64,000 nt of DNA. It comes from Aphelocoma coerulescens. Its lineage: Eukaryota > Chordata > Aves > Passeriformes > Corvidae. Position numbers and translations under genes: made by a program. Where the stretch lies: the NCBI RefSeq assembly GCF_041296385.1, contig NW_027183603.1:1-64000 (forward strand), given 5' to 3'. This document shows positions 11,601-20,474 of the stretch, piece after piece; positions within the stretch are counted from its first letter, which is position 1; the number at the start of each line of letters is the position of its first letter. The notes under the pieces were generated by a model that was not told the origin of the DNA, made no database searches, and saw only the letters and a list, made by a program, of their open reading frames with translations.

Positions 11601-14600
11601 GGGTCCTGAGGAGATTTAGGGGGTTTGGGGCTTTTATTTGGGAATTTTGGGTCTTTAAGGGGATTTTTGGGGGTCTCTGGGGGGGGTTTTTTTGGAATTT
11701 TGGGGGTTTTGGGGGGTTTTTGGGGGGGAATTTGGGTCGGCAGGGCCGGGAGGGGGCGGGGCTAAAGGGGAAATGGGTGGGGCTAAGGGGTGGCTTTGCA
11801 GGGGTCCTGAGGAGATTTAGGGGGTTTGGGGCTTTTATTTGGGAATTTTGGGTCTTTAAGGGGATTTTTGGGGGTCTCTGGGGGGTTTTTTTTTGGAATT
11901 TTGGGGGTTTTGGGGGGTTTTTGGGGGGGAATTTGGGTCGGCAGGGCCGGGAGGGGGCGGGGCTAAAGGGGAAATGGGCGGGGCTAAGGGGTGGCTTTGC
12001 AGGGGTCCTGAGGAGATTTAGGGGGTTTGGGGCTTTTATTTGGGAATGTTGGGTCTTTAAGGGGATTTTTGGGGGTCTCTGGGGGGTTTTTTTCTGGAAT
12101 GTTGGGGGTTTTGGGGGGTTTTTGGGGGGGAATTTGGGTCGGCAGGGCCGGGAGGGGGCGGGGCTAAAGGGGAAATGGGCGGGGCTAAGGGGTGGCTTTG
12201 CAGGGGTCCTGAGGAGATTTAGGGGGTTTGGGGCTTTTATTTGGGAATGTTGGGTCTTTAAGGGGATTTTTGGGGGTCTCTGGGGGGTTTTTTTCTGGAA
12301 TTTTGGGGGTTTTGGGGGGTTTTTGGGGGGGAATTTGGGTCGGCAGGGCCGGGAGGGGGCGGGGCTAAAGGGGAAATGGGCGGGGCTAGAGGGGGAGTGG
12401 GCGGGGCTAAGGGGTGGCTTTGCAGGGGTCCTGAGGAGATTTAGGGGGTTTGGGGCTTTTATTTGGGAATTTTGGGTCTTTAAGGGGATTTTTGGGGGTC
12501 TCTGGGGGGGTTTTTTTTGGAATTTTGGGGGTTTTGGGGGGTTTTTGGGGGGGAATTTGGGTCGGCAGGGCCGGGAGGGGGCGGGGCTAAAGGGGAAATG
12601 GGCGGGGCTAAGGGGTGGCTTTGCAGGGGTCCTGAGGAGATTTAGGGGGTTTGGGGCTTTTATTTGGGAATTTTGGGTCTTTAAGGGGATTTTTGGGGGT
12701 CTCTGGGGGGTTTTTTCTGGAATTTTGGGGGTTTTGGGGGGTTTTTGGGGGGGAATTTGGGTCGGCAGGGCCGGGAGGGGGCGGGGCTAAAGGGGAAATG
12801 GGCGGGGCTAAGGGGTGGCTTTGCAGGGGTCCTGAGGAGATTTAGGGGGTTTGGGGCTTTTATTTGGGAATGTTGGGTCTTTAAGGGGATTTTTGGGGGT
12901 CTCTGGGGGGTTTTTTTTTGGAATTTTGGGGGTTTTGGGGGGTTTTTGGGGGGGAATTTGGGTCGGCAGGGCCGGGAGGGGGCGGGGCTAAAGGGGAAAT
13001 GGGCGGGGCTAAGGGGTGGCTTTTCAGGGGTCCTGAGGAGATTTAGGGGGTTTGGGGCTTTTATTTGGGAATTTTGGGTCTTTAAGGGGATTTTTGGGGG
13101 TCTCTGGGGGGGTTTTTTTTGGAATTTTGGGGGTTTTGGGGGGTTTTTGGGGGGGAATTTGGGTCGGCAGGGCCGGGAGGGGGCGGGGCTAAAGGGGAAA
13201 TGGGCGGGGCTAAGGGGTGGCTTTGCAGGGGTCCTGAGGAGATTTAGGGGGTTTGGGGCTTTTATTTGGGAATGTTGGGTCTTTAAGGGGATTTTTGGGG
13301 GTCTCTGGGGGGTTTTTTTCTGGAATTTTGGGGGTTTTGGGGGGTTTTTGGGGGGGAATTTGGGTCGGCAGGGCCGGGAGGGGGCGGGGCTAAAGGGGAA
13401 ATGGGCGGGGCTAGAGGGGGAGTGGGCGGGGCTAAGGGGTGGCTTTGCAGGGGTGCTGAGGAGATTTAGGGGGTTTGGGGCTTTTATTTGGGAATTTTGG
13501 GTCTTTAAGGGGATTTTTGGGGGTCTCTGGGGGGGTTTTTTTTGGAATTTTGGGGGTTTTGGGGGGTTTTTGGGGGGGAATTTGGGTCGGCAGGGCCGGG
13601 AGGGGGCGGGGCTAAAGGGGAAATGGGCGGGGCTAAGGGGTGGCTTTGCAGGGGTCCTGAGGAGATTTAGGGGGTTTGGGGCTTTTATTTGGGAATTTTG
13701 GGTCTTTAAGGGGATTTTTGGGGGTCTCTGGGGGTTTTTTTTTTGGAATTTTGGGGGTTTTGGGGGGTTTTTGGGGGGGAATTTGGGTCGGCAGGGCCGG
13801 GAGGGGGCGGGGCTAAAGGGGAAATGGGCGGGGCTAGAGGGGGAGTGGGCGGGGCTGAGGGGTGGCTTTGCAGGGGTCCTGAGGAGATTTAGGGGGTTTG
13901 GGGCTTTTATTTGGGAATTTTGGGTCTTTAAGGGGATTTTTGGGGGTCTCTGGGGGGGGTTTTTTTGGAATTTTGGGGGTTTTGGGGGGTTTTTGGGGGG
14001 GAATTTGGGTCGGCAGGGCCGGGAGGGGGCGGGGCTAAAGGGGAAATGGGTGGGGCTAAGGGGTGGCTTTGCAGGGGTCCTGAGGAGATTTAGGGGGTTT
14101 GGGGCTTTTATTTGGGAATTTTGGGTCTTTAAGGGGATTTTTGGGGGTCTCTGGGGGGTTTTTTTTTGGAATTTTGGGGGTTTTGGGGGGTTTTTGGGGG
14201 GGAATTTGGGTCGGCAGGGCCGGGAGGGGGCGGGGCTAAAGGGGAAATGGGCGGGGCTAAGGGGTGGCTTTGCAGGGGTCCTGAGGAGATTTAGGGGGTT
14301 TGGGGCTTTTATTTGGGAATGTTGGGTCTTTAAGGGGATTTTTGGGGGTCTCTGGGGGGTTTTTTTCTGGAATGTTGGGGGTTTTGGGGGGTTTTTGGGG
14401 GGGAATTTGGGTCGGCAGGGCCGGGAGGGGGCGGGGCTAAAGGGGAAATGGGCGGGGCTAAGGGGTGGCTTTGCAGGGGTCCTGAGGAGATTTAGGGGGT
14501 TTGGGGCTTTTATTTGGGAATGTTGGGTCTTTAAGGGGATTTTTGGGGGTCTCTGGGGGGTTTTTTTCTGGAATTTTGGGGGTTTTGGGGGGTTTTTGGG

Positions 14601-15975
14601 GGGGAATTTGGGTCGGCAGGGCCGGGAGGGGGCGGGGCTAAAGGGGAAATGGGCGGGGCTAGAGGGGGAGTGGGCGGGGCTAAGGGGTGGCTTTGCAGGG
14701 GTCCTGAGGAGATTTAGGGGGTTTGGGGCTTTTATTTGGGAATTTTGGGTCTTTAAGGGGATTTTTGGGGGTCTCTGGGGGGGTTTTTTTTGGAATTTTG
14801 GGGGTTTTGGGGGGTTTTTGGGGGGGAATTTGGGTCGGCAGGGCCGGGAGGGGGCGGGGCTAAAGGGGAAATGGGCGGGGCTAAGGGGTGGCTTTGCAGG
14901 GGTCCTGAGGAGATTTAGGGGGTTTGGGGCTTTTATTTGGGAATTTTGGGTCTTTAAGGGGATTTTTGGGGGTCTCTGGGGGGTTTTTTCTGGAATTTTG
15001 GGGGTTTTGGGGGGTTTTTGGGGGGGAATTTGGGTCGGCAGGGCCGGGAGGGGGCGGGGCTAAAGGGGAAATGGGCGGGGCTAAGGGGTGGCTTTGCAGG
15101 GGTCCTGAGGAGATTTAGGGGGTTTGGGGCTTTTATTTGGGAATGTTGGGTCTTTAAGGGGATTTTTGGGGGTCTCTGGGGGGTTTTTTTTTGGAATTTT
15201 GGGGGTTTTGGGGGGTTTTTGGGGGGGAATTTGGGTCGGCAGGGCCGGGAGGGGGCGGGGCTAAAGGGGAAATGGGCGGGGCTAAGGGGTGGCTTTTCAG
15301 GGGTCCTGAGGAGATTTAGGGGGTTTGGGGCTTTTATTTGGGAATTTTGGGTCTTTAAGGGGATTTTTGGGGGTCTCTGGGGGGGTTTTTTTTGGAATTT
15401 TGGGGGTTTTGGGGGGTTTTTGGGGGGGAATTTGGGTCGGCAGGGCCGGGAGGGGGCGGGGCTAAAGGGGAAATGGGCGGGGCTAAGGGGTGGCTTTGCA
15501 GGGGTCCTGAGGAGATTTAGGGGGTTTGGGGCTTTTATTTGGGAATGTTGGGTCTTTAAGGGGATTTTTGGGGGTCTCTGGGGGGTTTTTTTCTGGAATT
15601 TTGGGGGTTTTGGGGGGTTTTTGGGGGGGAATTTGGGTCGGCAGGGCCGGGAGGGGGCGGGGCTAAAGGGGAAATGGGCGGGGCTAGAGGGGGAGTGGGC
15701 GGGGCTAAGGGGTGGCTTTGCAGGGGTGCTGAGGAGATTTAGGGGGTTTGGGGCTTTTATTTGGGAATTTTGGGTCTTTAAGGGGATTTTTGGGGGTCTC
15801 TGGGGGGGTTTTTTTTGGAATTTTGGGGGTTTTGGGGGGTTTTTGGGGGGGAATTTGGGTCGGCAGGGCCGGGAGGGGGCGGGGCTAAAGGGGAAATGGG
15901 CGGGGCTAAGGGGTGGCTTTGCAGGGGTCCTGAGGAGATTTAGGGGGTTTGGGGCTTTTATTTGGGAATTTTGGG
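11270..15975 (+). repeat. 2,273-bp higher-order unit, two tandem copies
   Basis: Rare variants repeat at exactly 2,273 bases. GGGTGGGGCTAAGG occurs at 11778 and 14051, and GGAATGTTGGGGG at 12101 and 14374. The 1-base-short junction ending TTTCTGG occurs at about 12,71x and 14,98x. A GTGCTGAGG change at 13455 recurs at 15728, in the part that runs into a third start. Eleven monomers, three of them long, with one base missing give 11x201 + 3x21 - 1 = 2,273. The left edge is near 11,260, where the junction changes from G5 to G7; the right edge is where GGGCCATTAAGG begins at 15976. Confidence 0.9.
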
Positions 15976-16109
15976 CCATTAAGGGGATTTTTGGGGGTCT
16001 CTGGGGGGGTTTTTTTTGGAATTTTGGGGGTTTTGGGGGGTTTTTGGGGGGGAATTTGGGTCGGCAGGGCCGGGAGGGGGCGGGGCTAAAGGGGAAATGG
16101 GCGGGGCTA

Positions 16110-16350
16110 AGGTGTGGCTTTGCAGGGGTCCTGAGGAGATTTAGGGGGTTTGGGGCTTTTATTTGGGAATGTTGGGTCTTTAAGGGGATGTTTGGGGGTC
16201 TCTGGGGGGTTTTTTTTTGGAATTTTGGGGGTTTTGGGGGGTTTTTGGGGGGGAATTTGGGTCGGCAGGGCCGGGAGGGGGCGGGGCTAAAGGGGAAATG
16301 GGCGGGGCTAGAGGGGGAGTAGGCGGGGCTAAGGGGTGGCTTTTCAGGGG
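16110..16350 (+). repeat. TAG-marked cassette, copy 1
   Basis: Four linked variants occur together: GGTGTGGCTTTG, AATGTTGGG, GGGGATGTTTGGGG and GGGGGAGTAGGCGG in the extra 21-bp subrepeat, followed by GGCTTTTCAGG. The same linked set recurs near 18.8, 38.8, 48.65 and 52.35 kb. The TAG change interrupts the otherwise open plus-strand frame at every copy. Confidence 0.85.
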
Positions 16351-18805
16351 TCCTGAGGAGATTTAGGGGGTTTGGGGCTTTTATTTGGGAATTTTGGGTC
16401 TTTAAGGGGATTTTTGGGGGTCTCTGGGGGGGTTTTTTTTGGAATTTTGGGGGTTTTGGGGGGTTTTTGGGGGGGAATTTGGGTCGGCAGGGCCGGGAGG
16501 GGGCGGGGCTAAAGGGGAAATGGGCGGGGCTAAGGGGTGGCTTTGCAGGGGTCCTGAGGAGATTTAGGGGGTTTGGGGCTTTTATTTGGGAATTTTGGGT
16601 CTTTAAGGGGATTTTTGGGGGTCTCTGGGGGGTTTTTTTTTGGAATTTTGGGGGTTTTGGGGGGTTTTTGGGGGGGAATTTGGGTCGGCAGGGCCGGGAG
16701 GGGGCGGGGCTAAAGGGGAAATGGGCGGGGCTAAGGGGTGGCTTTGCAGGGGTCCTGAGGAGATTTAGGGGGTTTGGGGCTTTTATTTGGGAATTTTGGG
16801 TCTTTAAGGGGATTTTTGGGGGTCTCTGGGGGGTTTTTTTCTGGAATTTTGGGGGTTTTGGGGGGTTTTTGGGGGGGAATTTGGGTCGGCAGGGCCGGGA
16901 GGGGGCGGGGCTAAAGGGGAAATGGGCGGGGCTAAGGGGTGGCTGTGCAGGGGTCCTGAGGAGATTTAGGGGGTTTGGGGCTTTTATTTGGGAATGTTGG
17001 GTCTTTAAGGGGATTTTTGGGGGTCTCTGGGGGGTTTTTTTCTGGAATTTTGGGGGTTTTGGGGGGTTTTTGGGGGGGAATTTGGGTCGGCAGGGCCGGG
17101 AGGGGGCGGGGCTAAAGGGGAAATGGGCGGGGCTAGAGGGGGAGTGGGCGGGGCTAAGGGGTGGCTTTGCAGGGGTCCTGAGGAGATTTAGGGGGTTTGG
17201 GGCTTTTATTTGGGAATTTTGGGTCTTTAAGGGGATTTTTGGGGGTCTCTGGGGGGGTTTTTTTTGGAATTTTGGGGGTTTTGGGGGGTTTTTGGGGGGG
17301 AATTTGGGTCGGCAGGGCCGGGAGGGGGCGGGGCTAAAGGGGAAATGGGCGGGGCTAAGGGGTGGCTTTTCAGGGGTCCTGAGGAGATTTAGGGGGTTTG
17401 GGGCTTTTATTTGGGAATTTTGGGTCTTTAAGGGGATTTTTGGGGGTCTCTGGGGGGGTTTTTTTTGGAATTTTGGGGGTTTTGGGGGGTTTTTGGGGGG
17501 GAATTTGGGTCGGCAGGGCCGGGAGGGGGCGGGGCTAAAGGGGAAATGGGCGGGGCTAGAGGGGGAGTGGGCGGGGCTAAGGGGTGGCTTTGCAGGGGTC
17601 CTGAGGAGATTTAGGGGGTTTGGGGCTTTTATTTGGGAATTTTGGGTCTTTAAGGGGATTTTTGGGGGTCTCTGGGGGGGTTTTTTTTGGAATTTTGGGG
17701 GTTTTGGGGGGTTTTTGGGGGGGAATTTGGGTCGGCAGGGCCGGGAGGGGGCGGGGCTAAAGGGGAAATGGGCGGGGCTAAGGGGTGGCTTTGCAGGGGT
17801 CCTGAGGAGATTTAGGGGGTTTGGGGCTTTTATTTGGGAATTTTGGGCCATTAAGGGGATTTTTGGGGGTCTCTGGGGGGGTTTTTTTTGGAATTTTGGG
17901 GGTTTTGGGGGGTTTTTGGGGGGGAATTTGGGTCGGCAGGGCCGGGAGGGGGCGGGGCTAAAGGGGAAATGGGCGGGGCTAGAGGGGGAGTGGGCGGGGC
18001 TAAGGGGTGGCTTTGCAGGGGTCCTGAGGAGATTTAGGGGGTTTGGGGCTTTTATTTGGGAATTTTGGGTCTTTAAGGGGATTTTTGGGGGTCTCTGGGG
18101 GGGTTTTTTTTGGAATTTTGGGGGTTTTGGGGGGTTTTTGGGGGGGAATTTGGGTCGGCAGGGCCGGGAGGGGGCGGGGCTAAAGGGGAAATGGGCGGGG
18201 CTAAGGGGTGGCTTTGCAGGGGTCCTGAGGAGATTTAGGGGGTTTGGGGCTTTTATTTGGGAATGTTGGGTCTTTAAGGGGATTTTTGGGGGTCTCTGGG
18301 GGGTTTTTTTCTGGAATTTTGGGGGTTTTGGGGGGTTTTTTGGGGGGAATTTGGGTCGGCAGGGCCGGGAGGGGGCGGGGCTAAAGGGGAAATGGGCGGG
18401 GCTAAGGGGTGGCTGTGCAGGGGTCCTGAGGAGATTTAGGGGGTTTGGGGCTTTTATTTGGGAATTTTGGGTCTTTAAGGGGATTTTTGGGGGTCTCTGG
18501 GGGGTTTTTTTTGGAATTTTGGGGGTTTTGGGGGGTTTTTGGGGGGGAATTTGGGTCGGCAGGGCCAGGAGGGGGCGGGGCTAAAGGGGAAATGGGCGGG
18601 GCTAAGGGGTGGCTTTGCAGGGGTCCTGAGGAGATTTAGGGGGTTTGGGGCTTTTATTTGGGAATTTTGGGCCATTAAGGGGATTTTTGGGGGTCTCTGG
18701 GGGGGTTTTTTTTGGAATTTTGGGGGTTTTGGGGGGTTTTTGGGGGGGAATTTGGGTCGGCAGGGCCGGGAGGGGGCGGGGCTAAAGGGGAAATGGGCGG
18801 GGCTA

Positions 18806-19046
18806 AGGTGTGGCTTTGCAGGGGTCCTGAGGAGATTTAGGGGGTTTGGGGCTTTTATTTGGGAATGTTGGGTCTTTAAGGGGATGTTTGGGGGTATCTG
18901 GGGGGTTTTTTTTTGGAATTTTGGGGGTTTTGGGGGGTTTTTGGGGGGGAATTTGGGTCGGCAGGGCCGGGAGGGGGCGGGGCTAAAGGGGAAATGGGCG
19001 GGGCTAGAGGGGGAGTAGGCGGGGCTAAGGGGTGGCTTTTCAGGGG
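18806..19046 (+). repeat. TAG-marked cassette, copy 2
   Basis: It has the same linked variants as at 16.1 kb, offset by 2,696, plus a private GGGGTATCTGG near 18,896. It was copied as part of the 2,696-bp unit. Confidence 0.85.
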
Positions 19047-20222
19047 TCCTGAGGAGATTTAGGGGGTTTGGGGCTTTTATTTGGGAATTTTGGGTCTTTA
19101 AGGGGATTTTTGGGGGTCTCTGGGGGGGTTTTTTTTGGAATTTTGGGGGTTTTGGGGGGTTTTTGGGGGGGAATTTGGGTCGGCAGGGCCGGGAGGGGGC
19201 GGGGCTAAAGGGGAAATGGGCGGGGCTAAGGGGTGGCTTTGCAGGGGTCCTGAGGAGATTTAGGGGGTTTGGGGCTTTTATTTGGGAATTTTGGGTCTTT
19301 AAGGGGATTTTTGGGGGTCTCTGGGGGGTTTTTTTTTGGAATTTTGGGGGTTTTGGGGGGTTTTTGGGGGGGAATTTGGGTCGGCAGGGCCGGGAGGGGG
19401 CGGGGCTAAAGGGGAAATGGGCGGGGCTAAGGGGTGGCTTTTCAGGGGTCCTGAGGAGATTTAGGGGGTTTGGGGCTTTTATTTGGGAATTTTGGGTCTT
19501 TAAGGGGATTTTTGGGGGTCTCTGGGGGGTTTTTTTCTGGAATTTTGGGGGTTTTGGGGGGTTTTTGGGGGGGAATTTGGGTCGGCAGGGCCGGGAGGGG
19601 GCGGGGCTAAAGGGGAAATGGGCGGGGCAAAGGGGTGGCTTTGCAGGGGTCCTGAGGAGATTTAGGGGGTTTGGGGCTTTTATTTGGGAATGTTGGGTCT
19701 TTAAGGGGATTTTTGGGGGTCTCTGGGGGGTTTTTTTCTGGAATTTTGGGGGTTTTGGGGGGTTTTTGGGGGGGAATTTGGGTCGGCAGGGCCGGGAGGG
19801 GGCGGGGCTAAAGGGGAAATGGGCGGGGCTAGAGGGGGAGTGGGCGGGGCTAAGGGGTGGCTTTGCAGGGGTCCTGAGGAGATTTAGGGGGTTTGGGGCT
19901 TTTATTTGGGAATTTTGGGTCTTTAAGGGGATTTTTGGGGGTCTCTGGGGGGGTTTTTTTTGGAATTTTGGGGGTTTTGGGGGGTTTTTGGGGGGGAATT
20001 TGGGTCGGCAGGGCCGGGAGGGGGCGGGGCTAAAGGGGAAATGGGCGGGGCTAAGGGGTGGCTTTTCAGGGGTCCTGAGGAGATTTAGGGGGTTTGGGGC
20101 TTTTATTTGGGAATTTTGGGTCTTTAAGGGGATTTTTGGGGGTCTCTGGGGGGGTTTTTTTTGGAATTTTGGGGGTTTTGGGGGGTTTTTGGGGGGGAAT
20201 TTGGGTCGGCAGGGCCGGGAGG

Positions 20223-20285
20223 GGGCGGGGCTAAAGGGGAAATGGGCGGGGCTAGAGGGGGAGTGGGCGGGGCTAAGGGGTGGCT
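20223..20285 (+). repeat. Internal 21-bp GC-box subrepeat, three tandem copies
   Basis: Subunits begin at 20223, 20244 and 20265, each with GGGCGGGGCTA. The first continues AAGGGGAAAT, the second GAGGGGGAGT, and the third AGGGG then GTGGCT. Short monomers have only the first and third. Rare monomers have the second and third (near 6831, 9091, 34051 and 38361). Hybrids with a GAGGGGAAAT tail occur near 50689, 51725 and 55203. This is the copy-number pattern expected from unequal exchange or slippage inside a minisatellite nested in the satellite. Confidence 0.93.
20261..20269 (+). promoter_or_regulatory. EGR-like site formed only in long monomers (example)
   Basis: GAGTGGGCG arises where the extra subrepeat (ending GAGT) meets the next GGGCGGGG. 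It matches the EGR1-family site GCGTGGGCG at 8 of 9 positions. Standard monomers have AAATGGGCG there instead. A chance match in G-rich sequence is quite possible. Confidence 0.25.
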
Positions 20286-20323
20286 TTGCAGGGGTCCTGA
20301 GGAGATTTAGGGGGTTTGGGGCT

Positions 20324-20329
20324 TTTATT
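20324..20329 (-). promoter_or_regulatory. Minus-strand AATAAA hexamer (example; one per monomer)
   Basis: CTTTTATTTGG on the + strand reads AATAAA on the minus strand. Nearly every monomer has it, so a minus-strand transcript would meet a canonical polyadenylation hexamer about every 200 bases. The minus-strand bases that follow are C/A-rich rather than GU-rich, so the element is incomplete as a poly(A) site. Confidence 0.4.
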
Positions 20330-20369
20330 TGGGAATTTTGGGTCTTTAAGGGGATTTTTGGGGGTCTCT

Positions 20370-20386
20370 GGGGGGGTTTTTTTTGG
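20370..20386 (+). repeat. G-run/T-run junction of fixed length (example)
   Basis: The tract lies between CTCT and AATTTT and reads G7, T8, GG here, 17 bases. Elsewhere it reads G6 T9 GG, G5 T10 GG, G8 T7 GG, G10 T5 GG, G11 T4 GG, G6 T7 CT GG, G7 T6 CT GG, G5 T11 G, G8 T8 G or G7 T9 G. All of these are also 17 bases. It is the most variable part of the monomer by sequence, yet nearly constant in length outside the left sector. Confidence 0.88.
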
Positions 20387-20392
20387 AATTTT

Positions 20393-20427
20393 GGGGGTTT
20401 TGGGGGGTTTTTGGGGGGGAATTTGGG
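20393..20427 (+). other. Predicted G-quadruplex tract (example; one in nearly every monomer)
   Basis: The + strand reads G5, T4, G6, T5, G7, AATTT, G3: four runs of at least three G with loops of 4-5 bases. This fits the standard intramolecular quadruplex pattern, and the C-rich minus strand could form an i-motif. The same tract occurs in nearly every monomer, so the window carries roughly 300 on one strand. One monomer has lost part of it through a 10-base deletion near 9243-9250. Folding is predicted, not shown. Confidence 0.85.
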
Positions 20428-20436
20428 TCGGCAGGG

Positions 20437-20450
20437 CCGGGAGGGGGCGG
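20437..20450 (+). promoter_or_regulatory. CTCF-core-like 14-mer (example; one per monomer)
   Basis: CCGGGAGGGGGCGG matches the published vertebrate CTCF core CCASYAGRKGGCRS at 12 of 14 positions, with mismatches at positions 3 and 5. It sits at the same place in almost every monomer. The surroundings are simply G-rich, so the match may be compositional. Binding is not shown; Sp/KLF or MAZ-type zinc-finger proteins are equally possible. Confidence 0.35.
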
Positions 20451-20474
20451 GGCTAAAGGGGAAATGGGCGGGGC
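20444..20474 (+). promoter_or_regulatory. Paired GC boxes (Sp/KLF-type; example)
   Basis: GGGGCGGGGC at 20444-20453 and TGGGCGGGGC at 20465-20474 match the GC-box consensus bound by Sp1/KLF proteins. They are 21 bases apart because they belong to the 21-bp subrepeat; long monomers have three. No initiator, TATA element or gene lies nearby, so I see the motif but do not claim promoter activity. Confidence 0.5.

Larger units (their letters stand above)
20096..20317 (+). repeat. Example 222-bp long monomer
   Basis: This copy directly precedes the reference monomer and is the same except for 21 extra bases at 20244-20264. The extra bases begin GGGCGGGGCTAGAGG and end GGGAGT. Long monomers make up about a quarter of the array: 8 of 32 in the 6,599-bp unit, 3 of 11 in the 2,273-bp unit, 4 of 13 in the 2,696-bp unit. 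These counts reproduce the measured unit lengths exactly once a single 1-base deletion per unit is allowed. Confidence 0.93.
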
